From: an uncultured Bacteroidales bacterium
GTDB lineage: Bacteria; Bacteroidota; Bacteroidia; Bacteroidales; P3
Assembly: GCA_937886715.1 (NCBI GenBank)
Contig: CAKZZD010000053.1
Coordinates: 1-23,864 of the forward strand
Direction: 5' to 3'
DNA length: 23,864 bases
How positions within the stretch are numbered: the first letter of the stretch is position 1; each line of letters starts with the position of its first letter. Of the stretch, positions 6,960 to 13,681 are shown in pieces. The translations under genes were made by a program, and so were the position numbers. Below the pieces are notes generated by a model. The model did not search any database. It was not told the origin of the DNA and saw only the letters and a list, made by a program, of their open reading frames with translations.

Positions 6960-8371
6960 GCCCTTCCGAGTGATACGAGTAGTGCCTTCCGCAGGCGGTC
7001 GTTGGTGTCTTTCCAGTCGAAGTTTTCAAGGAGCCATTTCCTGTATCCCTCTGGCACGTCCTTCACCATCATTCCCTTGTGTTTGCCGAAGGGCATGAGC
7101 ATTGTCGGGTCGCCCTTGCGCTTTGCGGCTCGTTCTGCCGCTTCACGCTCTTCCCGCTGAACGTCGGCTGTGGTGATGGTACCGATTTCGTGGATCGGCA
7201 TCCCGCTCAGCAACTTGTCGCCTGTTCCGAACATTCTCCACATTCCCATGGCTCCCTTCTCGAATCGGATATCCTCGACGCGTCCGAATCGGTCGTAGTT
7301 CCCTCCGAGATCAACGATGAGCGCATCCTTCTTGTCTGGGTCTATTCTGGTGGCGCGTCCGACGATCTGGTAGTAGAGTGCGATGGATGCGGTGCTGATT
7401 CCGAGGATGATGCAGTCGATGCCTGTGTAGTCGAAGCCTGTGGAAAGCACCCGCACGTTGAAGATGGTGCGGATGCGTCCCTGCTTGAAGCGGGTGATGA
7501 TCTGGTCACGCTCCCGCTTGTCCATGTCTCCGTAGACGGCTGCCGAGTCCGGGTACTTGGCCGCGAATGCCTTGGCTTCATCGACGGATGGGACGAAGCA
7601 GAGTATGTGCTGCCGTCCGCAGGTGGCGAGCGTCTGTCGTATTTGCGAGGTGATGTCGTTGGCCTCGTATGCCCTCTGGACGCTTTCCTCGGTGTATTCG
7701 CTCTTGGTGCTGTTGAAGATGAGCAGCGTCCCATCGAATGAGCCTGTCTGGTACTTGAGAGGCGACCAGAATCCGAGACGCACCATTTCGGCTGGCTGGG
7801 CGACGTGGATGATGTCCCGGAAGAAGTTGCCCTTCTTGGAGCGGCTCGTCAGCATGACCAGCTTGGAGTAGTGGTTGCCGTCTTGGTCGGTGTTGTTCTG
7901 GAGCTTGATGGGAGTGGCTGTGATACCGAGGACGTGGGTGATGCCGCTATCGGCGAGGAACTTGCCGAGCATGCTGTCTGCCCCTCTTGGGTATAGGTGC
8001 GCCTCGTCGATGATCATCTTGGTGAAGCCATACCGCTTGAAGGTGGTTCCGATGTCCTTGATGGAGCCGATGGTGGCGTAGGTGATGCGTCCGATGGACT
8101 TGCTGTTGAACGACGCGCTGTATATCGTGGCGTTGCATTCGTTGAAGTCTCCGCAGAGGGTGAGGTACTTGATGTAGTTCTGCTCGAGGAGTTCCTTGGA
8201 GGGCTGCAGCACGATGATCTTGTCGTTGGCTTCCTTGGCCACGAAAGCTGTGAGGATGGACTTGCCCCATGCCGTGGGCAGGACGATGAGGCTGGGCTTC
8301 GGGTTCTTTTGCCGGAAGAATTCGATGGCCTTGGCGATGGGTTCGGTCTGGTTGGGTCGGAGGGTGATCAT
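6956..8371 (-). CDS. Superfamily 2 DEAH-type DNA helicase with C-terminal DUF3820-like segment
   Basis: A 471-residue helicase with the SF2 motif set: Walker A variant PTAWGKS (32-38), DEAH box IIDEAH (120-125), motif III GITATP (149-154), motif V-like VLSTGFDYTGID (308-319) and motif VI QIVGRATR (335-342). It probably unwinds DNA in phage replication or recombination. After residue 425 comes MPFGKHKGMMVKDVPEGYRKWL, the pattern of the small DUF3820 domain found with phage and bacterial nucleases; this fusion is noteworthy. The ATG at 8371 was chosen because it overlaps the previous stop as ATGA; the open frame extends further upstream inside the neighbour. The 3' end overlaps the radical SAM start in the same way. 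Confidence 0.92.
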   Translation of the reverse strand: MITLRPNQTEPIAKAIEFFRQKNPKPSLIVLPTAWGKSILTAFVAKEANDKIIVLQPSKELLEQNYIKYLTLCGDFNECNATIYSASFNSKSIGRITYATIGSIKDIGTTFKRYGFTKMIIDEAHLYPRGADSMLGKFLADSGITHVLGITATPIKLQNNTDQDGNHYSKLVMLTSRSKKGNFFRDIIHVAQPAEMVRLGFWSPLKYQTGSFDGTLLIFNSTKSEYTEESVQRAYEANDITSQIRQTLATCGRQHILCFVPSVDEAKAFAAKYPDSAAVYGDMDKRERDQIITRFKQGRIRTIFNVRVLSTGFDYTGIDCIILGISTASIALYYQIVGRATRIDPDKKDALIVDLGGNYDRFGRVEDIRFEKGAMGMWRMFGTGDKLLSGMPIHEIGTITTADVQREEREAAERAAKRKGDPTMLMPFGKHKGMMVKDVPEGYRKWLLENFDWKDTNDRLRKALLVSLGRA

Positions 8372-8778
8372 CGCTCGCCTCCTCTCTTCCTTGGATTGCA
8401 CTCGTAGTAGCGTTGCCGCCATTGCTCAGCGTAGGCTTCGGTGGCGTTCTCTGGCTTGACGTAGATGGTTGTTCGACTGTCTATGCGCAGCGGTACCAGC
8501 TTCTCTTCGCGCTTTCTCTGCTTGCGGGGCTTGTAGTCGCCTTTGGCTTGGAGGGCGCGGAGCTTGACGAGGGCTTTCTGCTCATCCTCGATGTAGGCCA
8601 CGACGTAGCCGTTGGTGTTCATGCCTGCCCTTATGATCTGGCCGAGGAATGAGGTGCTGCATCCGATTTTGGCTGCTGCCTTGGTGATGCTGGGTGTCTC
8701 GCTCCGGGTGCCTGTCTCGATGTCGTAGATGACGCATCGGCGGCTGTAGCAGGTCTTTGGTTTGGGTTTGACTCTCAT
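8368..8778 (-). CDS. NUMOD1-like DNA-binding protein
   Basis: A 136-residue basic protein. Residues about 15-60 (VIYDIETGTRSETPSITKAAAKIG in pieces, then STSFLGQII and NGYVVAY) follow the nuclease-associated modular domain pattern: a short strand, a helix-turn-helix S-I-T-K-A-A..G.S, then a strand. NUMOD1 usually accompanies homing endonucleases, but no nuclease domain is present here. The rest is a basic linker (KPRKQRKREEK) and a C-terminal helix rich in Arg. It probably binds DNA and may serve the helicase encoded next, with which it is coupled by an ATGA overlap. Confidence 0.6.
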   Translation of the reverse strand: MRVKPKPKTCYSRRCVIYDIETGTRSETPSITKAAAKIGCSTSFLGQIIRAGMNTNGYVVAYIEDEQKALVKLRALQAKGDYKPRKQRKREEKLVPLRIDSRTTIYVKPENATEAYAEQWRQRYYECNPRKRGGER

Positions 8779-9068
8779 GCTTCTTCCTCCTTGATTAGGG
8801 TTTGCTTCGCCTTCTCGATTTCGTCGGTGCTGCAGCGCAGGTAGCCGATGAAGTAGTAGTCCTCGCCTCTCCGGGTGAAGGTTCCGTAGAGCGGTCTGCC
8901 TTCGTGGTCATGCGAGTGTGCCTCGCCGACTTGGAAGGTGTCGCGGTTGCTGTAAATGGGAGGAACGCCGCAGAGCATGTCCCAATAAATCGAGGCCTCC
9001 ACTTTTTGCCCGGGCTGGGCTTTGAAGTCGCGGTCGTTGTGCCAGTCCTGTACGGTGTAGGTGTTCAT
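8775..9068 (-). CDS. Hypothetical 97-residue protein
   Basis: I do not recognise the family. The protein has a hydrophilic, beta-rich look with many aromatic and His residues in the middle (GEAHSHDHEGRPLYG) and a charged helical C-terminus. Both ends overlap neighbours as ATGA, so it is translated as part of the replication operon between the SSB-like gene and the NUMOD-like gene. Confidence 0.75.
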   Translation of the reverse strand: MNTYTVQDWHNDRDFKAQPGQKVEASIYWDMLCGVPPIYSNRDTFQVGEAHSHDHEGRPLYGTFTRRGEDYYFIGYLRCSTDEIEKAKQTLIKEEEA

Positions 9069-9388
9069 GGCCTGTCCTCCTTGGTTTTGTCGATGAGGAA
9101 GATGTCCAACACCAGAATCTCGGTGTGCGTGTGGGTGTCGGCGAGGCGGTCGGTGTAGTCGTGATTTCGCAGGCAGCCGTCAATAGCCACCCGCTTGCCC
9201 TCCTTTACGTTCTTGACGATTTGCTTCGCCATCTCTCCTGTGGCCACGCAGTCGAAGGTGTTGGTGATGCAGGTCTTGTTGACGCTGTCCTCGACCACGA
9301 TCTTGAAGGTCGCCTGTCCTCTCTCGGTGTCCATGGTAGGCCGTGTCGGGCGGCCTACCATCATCACGCTGTTTCTCATGGTACTCAT
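9065..9388 (-). CDS. ssb: Single-stranded DNA-binding protein (SSB-like OB fold)
   Basis: A 107-residue OB-fold protein. The N-terminus MRNSVMMVGRPTRPTM and the strand ATFKIVVEDS followed by NTFDCVATGEMAKQIVKNVKEGKRVAIDGCLRNHDY (in pieces, residues about 38-80) match the single-strand binding fold, with the GK.V.I.G strand that is diagnostic. It coats unwound phage DNA. It is shorter than host SSB and lacks the usual acidic C-terminal tail (it ends KTKEDRP), so it may not recruit host proteins. The start at 9388 overlaps the previous stop; a second Met follows at codon 4. Confidence 0.88.
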   Translation of the reverse strand: MSTMRNSVMMVGRPTRPTMDTERGQATFKIVVEDSVNKTCITNTFDCVATGEMAKQIVKNVKEGKRVAIDGCLRNHDYTDRLADTHTHTEILVLDIFLIDKTKEDRP

Positions 9389-10068
9389 TGCACAATCTCC
9401 TTTCCTTCGATGACTGCCACGGTCTGCTCTCCCCAGAGCTTGATTGCGAGGTCGAGGTTCTTTTGTGCCTCGTTCACGGCCTTCTTCGCGTAGGTCAGTG
9501 AGTAGGCGTGTTCCCTCTGGTACTTGCCGGATTTGAGGCCTTCGTGGTATTCCTTAGCGGTCTCGAGCTTGTGCTGGTAGAACTCGATGCTCTCCGGCAT
9601 CGAGAGGTCGATTTTGTCTTCCATCCTCCGCCAGTATTCGGCCTTGGATTCGTGGGCTTCGGCCTTGTGCATTTCCTCGACCGATTTGTCCATCGCAGCC
9701 CATGACTTCTTGATGGCTGCCCGGTGCATGCCTTCGGAGTGGTGTCCCACGAGGATCGGCTGGCCGAAGGGTATTCCTGCTACTGCGCTCTCGGAGCGTT
9801 GGAAGGCTTCGTTGGAGCGTTCATGTGCTTTGTCAGCCCATTCCTCGTATCGCTCCGCCTTGGCTCTGGCTCGCTCCTGTGAGTTGTAGCCGTCGGCGCG
9901 GGTGATGCTGTAAAGGTAGAGGCCGTTTTTCATGCCGAGGTAGTTCCAGACGATGCACTCGTTCTCTTTGCCGTGCTTCGTCTCTACGATGATTTCGTCG
10001 CCTTTCTTGTGGGTCTCTGTGCATTGTGCGACCCAGACGTTCGGGCAGTACTTGGTGTAGGTGTTCAT
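9385..10068 (-). CDS. DUF3560 domain protein
   Basis: A 227-residue protein. The middle holds the DUF3560 signature: RARAKAERYEEWADKAHERS, then IPFGQPILVGHHSEGMHRAAIKKS and MDKSVEE.HKAEAHESKAEYW (residues about 65-150). This family is widespread on plasmids, conjugative elements and phages, is mostly helical and has no established activity. The first gene of a coupled run, it starts with a good ribosome site: GAAAGGGAC ends 7 bases before the ATG at 10068. The 38-base gap upstream shows no clear promoter. It ends in an ATGA overlap with ssb. Confidence 0.88.
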   Translation of the reverse strand: MNTYTKYCPNVWVAQCTETHKKGDEIIVETKHGKENECIVWNYLGMKNGLYLYSITRADGYNSQERARAKAERYEEWADKAHERSNEAFQRSESAVAGIPFGQPILVGHHSEGMHRAAIKKSWAAMDKSVEEMHKAEAHESKAEYWRRMEDKIDLSMPESIEFYQHKLETAKEYHEGLKSGKYQREHAYSLTYAKKAVNEAQKNLDLAIKLWGEQTVAVIEGKEIVQ

Positions 10069-10106
10069 TGTGTTTGTCCCTTTCTAAGATTTAAGATTTC
10101 AAGGTT

Positions 10107-10595
10107 TCAAGAATTGGCCGTATTTAAAGCGAGGGAGACCCTAACCCTGTTGCTGATGTAACGGTAGTAGTAGTGGAAAAGGTAGCCGTAAGTACCGTTG
10201 AAAACCAACTGGTAGGTGACATGGATGGCACTCGGTGTCTTTGTCCAGTACCAGTCTTCTTCGAGGCGGTCACCTCCGGCTTCGTCGAGTGCCTCGTTGA
10301 TCTCGTCGAGGTAGGCTCCGTAGATGTGTGCCTGCTTCGCGGTGGGCAGCTCGTAGGCTTTGGCTTTCTCGTAGTCCATCTCCCCTTCGTCATGGAGGGC
10401 GAGGATGAAGGCCTCATCGAGGGTCTGGATGAGGATTCCGTCGGGGTTGCCGTCTTCGTCGTAGTGGATCGAGACGGGCTTTCTGGTTTCGGCTGCTTGC
10501 GCTCCACCTTCCGGGGCTTCGTTGAGCCATTGGTGGATTTGCTTGGCCTTGTTGAGGTCGAAGTTGACCTGCTTGAGGATTTCTTCTTTCTTCAT
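10107..10595 (-). CDS. Hypothetical 162-residue protein
   Basis: Unrecognised. It begins with a charged helix (MKKEEILKQVNFDLNKAKQI), has an acidic middle and an aromatic C-terminal part (YGYLFHYYYRYISNR) that could be a strand-rich or membrane-facing segment but is too polar for a clear membrane helix. It overlaps its upstream neighbour as ATGA and is followed by a 38-base gap. Confidence 0.75.
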   Translation of the reverse strand: MKKEEILKQVNFDLNKAKQIHQWLNEAPEGGAQAAETRKPVSIHYDEDGNPDGILIQTLDEAFILALHDEGEMDYEKAKAYELPTAKQAHIYGAYLDEINEALDEAGGDRLEEDWYWTKTPSAIHVTYQLVFNGTYGYLFHYYYRYISNRVRVSLALNTANS

Positions 10596-10801
10596 TGGTG
10601 TTGTGTATTTAGGGGTTCGTGATTCTGTAGGTATTCGAGGTAGGCCTTTTCGAGTATCCTTCTCCCGAGCGGGGTGGTCTCTGTGACCTTGCCGTCCTTG
10701 AGGTAGCCGGAGAAGCTGTTGCCGTTGTGGGTCTTGATTCCGAGGTAGCCGTCGTCGCAGACCAGCAGCCTGTCGCCTTTGCTTGTGGTGAATGTTGCCA
10801 T
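10592..10801 (-). CDS. Small hypothetical protein (69 residues)
   Basis: Unrecognised. It opens with ATFTTSKGDRLLVCDDGYLGIKTHNG, a short beta-rich segment, and ends with a helix (RRILEKAYLEYLQNHE). An excellent Shine-Dalgarno, AGAAAGGAG, lies 7 bases before the ATG at 10801. It is coupled by ATGA to the next gene. Confidence 0.72.
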   Translation of the reverse strand: MATFTTSKGDRLLVCDDGYLGIKTHNGNSFSGYLKDGKVTETTPLGRRILEKAYLEYLQNHEPLNTQHQ

Positions 10802-10820
10802 GGTGTCGCTCCTTTCTGGT

Positions 10821-11078
10821 TTAAGGCAAGACGTAGATGATTTCGGCTCCTCTTTTCTGGGCTTCCTGCTTGGCCACCTTGACCGCCTCTTTGTAGGTCA
10901 TGTAGTTGGTGAAGAAAGCCTTGGTAGCGTCTTCGTAGCCGTCCTTGTTTCCAATGCTGAACGCCCAGCGGCCTCTTCCCTTCGGGCCGTGCCAGTTTGC
11001 AATCTCGTAGAGTCTGGTGTTCACTGCGATGCTGCTCAGAGCGATCTGCTTGGTGTTGGTGTTGGTTGTGTTTTCCAT
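10821..11078 (-). CDS. Small hypothetical protein (85 residues) with its own promoter
   Basis: Unrecognised. It contains YEIANWHGPKGRGRWAFSIG, then TYKEAVKVAKQEAQKRGAEIIYVLP, a compact alpha/beta pattern. The start at 11078 was chosen because GAAAGGGAC ends 6 bases upstream; the open frame extends to 11171 but crosses the promoter at 11139-11168. It is the first gene after a strong promoter, so it and the genes to its left can be expressed independently of the upstream part of the operon. Confidence 0.75.
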   Translation of the reverse strand: MENTTNTNTKQIALSSIAVNTRLYEIANWHGPKGRGRWAFSIGNKDGYEDATKAFFTNYMTYKEAVKVAKQEAQKRGAEIIYVLP

Positions 11079-11138
11079 TTTGTTGTCCCTTTCTTTTGTT
11101 GTTTGTGTTTTGCAGTTTGTTGTTGTTGTTTTCTGCTG

Positions 11139-11168
11139 CAAATATAAGCCTTTTATTTGAAAGACAAG
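11139..11168 (-). promoter_or_regulatory. Internal Bacteroidetes-type promoter
   Basis: TATATTTG (-7) at 11146-11139 and CTTG (-33) at 11168-11165 on the minus strand are 18 bases apart. The leader that follows is rich in AAC triplets and ends with GAAAGGGAC and the ATG at 11078. The -7 box plus the next four bases (TATATTTGCAGC) recur at 20302-20291. Confidence 0.75.
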
Positions 11169-11170
11169 CA

Positions 11171-11186
11171 AAATTTCACGAAATTT
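11171..11186. promoter_or_regulatory. Palindrome next to the -33 box, possible operator
   Basis: AAATTTC-AC-GAAATTT is a perfect 7-base inverted repeat directly upstream of the promoter at 11139-11168. Related ACGAAA words cluster upstream of other promoters in the window. It may bind a phage regulator, but AT-rich palindromes also arise by chance. Confidence 0.35.
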
Positions 11187-11210
11187 TTCGCATTTTTCGT
11201 ATTTTTTTCG

Positions 11211-11567
11211 TCAGTCTTGGTGCAGGTAGGCGTTGACGGTCTCGATGAAGTCGTCGAGGCTTCGGATCACGACGTACTTGCCTCCGTTCTCGGTCATCTT
11301 GGACTGGTACCATTTCTGGTTCTCGGTCTGCTTGTTCTTTCCGACCTTCAGCTCGAGGGCGAGGTAGTGGTAGCCTCCCCTTGGCAGGATGAGGATGAGG
11401 TCTGGCACTCCCGGCCTCACTCCCATGGCCTTGAACTTGGCGGCTTCCTTGGCGTTCCTCTGCCCTCCGTTGGGGACGTGGAAGAGTGCCCAGCTGATGT
11501 GTCCGTACTGGAGGTCGAACCACTGGACGCAGGATTTCTGTAATGTGTCTTCGATGTATCTCTTCAT
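11211..11567 (-). CDS. VRR-NUC domain nuclease
   Basis: A 118-residue stand-alone VRR-NUC protein, a PD-(D/E)XK nuclease. The core reads HVPNGGQRN (30-38), GVPDLILILP (53-62) and YLALELKVGKNKQTENQKWY (68-87), giving the catalytic set D56, E72 and K74. It ends with a strand and helix (YVVIRSLDDFIETVNAYL). Such enzymes cut branched or junction DNA and are common in phage replication modules. The ATG at 11567 overlaps the upstream small gene as ATGA. The open frame extends further up but that part lacks family similarity. Confidence 0.9.
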   Translation of the reverse strand: MKRYIEDTLQKSCVQWFDLQYGHISWALFHVPNGGQRNAKEAAKFKAMGVRPGVPDLILILPRGGYHYLALELKVGKNKQTENQKWYQSKMTENGGKYVVIRSLDDFIETVNAYLHQD

Positions 11568-11695
11568 TTGGCTGTGGCTATTATGATGACGGCAAGCCAG
11601 AACAGGGCGATGGCCACGAGCGTCCAGAAAATCGGGGCGCATCCTTTTATGTTGTGGTATTCCTCGCTGATGTGGATTCTGTCACGCTTGCTCAT
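11564..11695 (-). CDS. Small membrane protein (43 residues)
   Basis: A short gene coupled on both sides by ATGA overlaps (ATG 11695, TGA at 11564). The first 20 residues are polar; residues about 22-41 (IFWTLVAIALFWLAVIIIA) form one membrane helix. Nothing more can be said about function; its position inside the replication operon and the exact coupling make it credible. Confidence 0.65.
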   Translation of the reverse strand: MSKRDRIHISEEYHNIKGCAPIFWTLVAIALFWLAVIIIATAK

Positions 11696-12237
11696 TGTTG
11701 TTCTGTGTTTTGGGTGAGTCTGGCTTGGGTGTATTGGGCGAGGGCTTCGTGGAAGGCGTTCCGCTCAGCCTTGGTGTCGGAGCTGCCTCGCTCGTATGGG
11801 TCGAGGCGTTGATACTCGTTCTGGTGCCACCGCTCGTATTCGGAGCATTTCTCGGCGATGTAGCCGTCTATCCATGCGATGATGTCGGCTGAGCCGATGC
11901 CTCCGTAGAAGCTGCCGTAGGTTCCCTTCTTCGCCCGGTCGAAGATGATCCGCAGGTCTGCGAGGGTGATGTCGCAATCGTCCTCGAGGATGTGCTGCAC
12001 CACCAGCGGGGCGGTTCCCTCAATCATCGGCTCCGTCATGGGTCGGGCGAGGTTGAGCATCACGTTGAGGGTGACGAGTTCGGCTTTGATGAGTGCCTCC
12101 ATCCTCTGGTCTCCGAGTTCCTTGACGATCTTTCGGACGGTGGGGACGTAGATTTGTCCGCTCTTGCAAAGCTCGACGCTCTGTCTTGGATTGGTCACGG
12201 CTCTGGTGGCTTCGCGGATGAAGGCCGGGGTGAGCAT
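11692..12237 (-). CDS. Hypothetical replication-module protein (possible helicase-loader-like role)
   Basis: A protein of 181 residues from the ATG at 12237, 25 bases after the initiator stop. The same frame is open to an ATG at 12369, but that would overlap the initiator by 107 bases with a low-complexity Thr/Ser/Pro stretch, so I prefer the shorter form. The C-terminal half (TLADLRIIFDRAKKGTYGSFYGGIGSADIIAWIDGYIAEKCSEYE in pieces, residues about 102-146) is a pattern I associate with Bacteroidales proteins encoded next to replication initiators. Lambda P occupies the same position after lambda O, which suggests but does not show a helicase-loader role. Confidence 0.7.
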   Translation of the reverse strand: MLTPAFIREATRAVTNPRQSVELCKSGQIYVPTVRKIVKELGDQRMEALIKAELVTLNVMLNLARPMTEPMIEGTAPLVVQHILEDDCDITLADLRIIFDRAKKGTYGSFYGGIGSADIIAWIDGYIAEKCSEYERWHQNEYQRLDPYERGSSDTKAERNAFHEALAQYTQARLTQNTEQQ

Positions 12238-12262
12238 GGCCGGGGTGAGTGCTGTGTCGCGG

Positions 12263-13348
12263 CTATAGGTCGCCAGCGAGGTCGTTGGCGATGCGGGCGA
12301 GGTAGTCGTCGGAGACGCCTGTCGCGTTGCCACGGCCTTTTCTTGGTTGTGTTGTTGCTGTGGTTCCATTTATTATCCTGTTGTAGATTTCGTTGAATTG
12401 CTTGGCGAGTATCTGTGGGTTGAAGTGTTCGTTGAGCCATTGGTCGCCGAGGCGGTGTGCCGCTTCGAGGAAGGCTCGGATGTTGGCGGGCATCTGTGCG
12501 GGGTCGCTGATGTTGCCCTGCTCGCTGATCTTGTCGGCGATGGCGGCGGCTATGCGCTGCACGGCCTTGGTGGTGTCTTCCTGCCAGACGTATTCGATTC
12601 CGTATTTCTGGCGGTACCAATCCGAGAAGGCGCGGTCGCAGTCGGTCTCCGGCTTTGGTGCCTCCGGGGTGAGCGGGCGTTGGCCGTAGGTGTATCGCTT
12701 GGCCGTCCAGTTGCGGAAGTGGTTGGCTGCGTCGGCGGGCGTATCGTGGTGCTTGCCGTCGGCGGCGCAGGTCGCCTTGAATTCTCGGACGGCGTTGAGG
12801 TAGTCGGTGGCGTTCCATCCCTGCCTCATCATGACGAGCTTGGCGGAACTGGTGTCGGTGCTTTCGATTTCCGAGAACTCATCGCGCGTGCGCGTGGGGG
12901 GATTATCAACAATTTCTTCTTCTATTAATTCTTCTTTTCTTATATTCGTGTCATTGGTTGACACACCGTGTGTCATTTGGTGTGTCATTGGTTGACACGA
13001 TGGTGTGTCATTTGGTGTGTCATTGGTTGACACACGTTTGCTCTGGTACTTGTTGAAGTTGACCACGGTGATGAGCGTTCCGTGCTTGTCGCTCTCGACC
13101 TTGATCTCCCCGCTGGCCTCGAGGTCGCGGAGTATGCGTCGGACGGTGTTGGGAGCTATGTTGAAGTTGTCGGATAGGCTTCTTATGCTGGTGAGGGTCT
13201 GGCCTCTCTTTATTATCATGCCTCTCCATTTCTCGTCCTGTGTGTTGACGGTCAGCAGGAGGCGAATCCAGAAGGCCAGCACCATTGGGTCGTCTATCCA
13301 CTCCCATTCGAGGAGCTGCCTGTGCAGTTTTATCCATCCGTTTTCCAT
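12263..13348 (-). CDS. Phage replication initiator (winged-helix, lambda O-like role)
   Basis: A 361-residue protein. Residues 1-110 form a winged-helix domain: WIKLHRQLLEWEWIDDP, then GQTLTSIRSLSDNFNIAPNTVRRILRDLEASGEI (in pieces, about 49-82) and a wing strand. This arrangement is typical of phage replisome organisers. Residues about 105-135 are a repetitive linker (VSTNDTPNDTP, HQMTHGVSTNDT) encoded by DNA repeats that look like origin iterons. The C-terminal half has a helical domain resembling those of DnaD/O-like proteins (DAANHFRNWTAKR, FSDWYRQKYG). It ends with a TAG. The tRNA-like gene lies 19 bases upstream of the ATG. It probably binds its own iterons and loads helicase. Confidence 0.85.
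   Translation of the reverse strand: MENGWIKLHRQLLEWEWIDDPMVLAFWIRLLLTVNTQDEKWRGMIIKRGQTLTSIRSLSDNFNIAPNTVRRILRDLEASGEIKVESDKHGTLITVVNFNKYQSKRVSTNDTPNDTPSCQPMTHQMTHGVSTNDTNIRKEELIEEEIVDNPPTRTRDEFSEIESTDTSSAKLVMMRQGWNATDYLNAVREFKATCAADGKHHDTPADAANHFRNWTAKRYTYGQRPLTPEAPKPETDCDRAFSDWYRQKYGIEYVWQEDTTKAVQRIAAAIADKISEQGNISDPAQMPANIRAFLEAAHRLGDQWLNEHFNPQILAKQFNEIYNRIINGTTATTQPRKGRGNATGVSDDYLARIANDLAGDL
12901..13033. other. Putative replication origin inside the initiator gene
   Basis: Three copies of GTGTCATTGGTTGACAC (12948-12964, 12982-12998, 13017-13033), each itself a perfect 6-base inverted repeat, are spaced 34 and 35 bases apart. Between them lie two copies of GTGTGTCATTTGG (12968-12980, 13003-13015). 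Immediately to the left is a roughly 47-base A/T-rich stretch (12901-12947), suited to strand opening. This is the same architecture as the lambda origin in gene O: iterons plus an AT-rich block within the initiator gene. Confidence 0.65.
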
Positions 13349-13367
13349 TGTTGATTCTCCTATGCTC

Positions 13368-13462
13368 TGGTGGAAGAGGCGGGAGTCGAACCCGTGTGCC
13401 TTATTTGTAGAGCGAAGTCTTTAGCAGTCTCCGAATTTCCGTTATCGGTGTCATCCTCTTCC
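13368..13462 (-). tRNA. Divergent tRNA-Ser-like gene (GCT anticodon loop), CCA encoded
   Basis: The minus strand shows a perfect 7-bp acceptor stem GGAAGAG/CTCTTCC with discriminator A and encoded CCA, and a T arm with loop TTCGACT and four of five stem pairs. Total length, 95 bases, fits a class II tRNA. The loop CTGCTAA is the standard form for tRNA-Ser(GCT). However, the anticodon stem pairs poorly in that register, and the D arm is not canonical (only CCG-ATAA-CGG). In another register the loop would be TGCTAAA with CTA centred, but it lacks the invariant T at position 33. It may be functional, highly derived, or a decayed tRNA. Confidence 0.6.
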
Positions 13463-13524
13463 GTGTGCCGCTCGCGTCCCTCCCGGGTGGCGGCGGCTCG
13501 AAGTAAAATGCTTTTTCCTTGGTT

Positions 13525-13668
13525 TCAGTCGCGGTCTTTCTTCCCACGCTGTTTCTTGATGAAGAGCCGGGCGAGTCTCTTGGCCTCGTCGTCCCGCCAG
13601 CTGCCGGAGGGGTAGGCGAGCCTCTCCAGCAGCCGCAGGGCGGTACGCCATTCGCGCTCGGATGGCAT
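13525..13668 (-). CDS. Small basic hypothetical protein (47 residues)
   Basis: A short frame from ATG 13668 to TGA at 13525, beginning 13 bases after the nuclease stop. It is basic and helical (EWRTALRLLERLAYP, then DEAKRLARLFIKKQRGKKDRD). Placement in the operon and a protein-like composition make it plausible. No family recognised. The 62 bases between its stop and the tRNA-like gene hold a GC-rich segment and no gene. Confidence 0.5.
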   Translation of the reverse strand: MPSEREWRTALRLLERLAYPSGSWRDDEAKRLARLFIKKQRGKKDRD

Positions 13669-13681
13669 CTTGCTCGGTGTG

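Noticed and set aside
12238..12369. Upstream extension of the gene at 11692 to an ATG at 12369.
   Set aside because: It would overlap the initiator by 107 bases and adds only a low-complexity Thr/Ser/Pro/Ala stretch; the ATG at 12237 fits the operon better, though the longer form cannot be excluded.
12948..13033. The repeats in the initiator gene as a CRISPR array.
   Set aside because: The units are short, palindromic and spaced by related half-units of 17-18 bases inside a coding frame; no cas genes are present. Origin iterons explain them better.
13368..13462. The tRNA-like gene as an amber (CTA) suppressor supporting stop-codon recoding.
   Set aside because: The CTA register lacks T at position 33, and TAG serves as the ordinary stop of genes ending at 5424, 12263 and 23360, with no interrupted genes that would need recoding.
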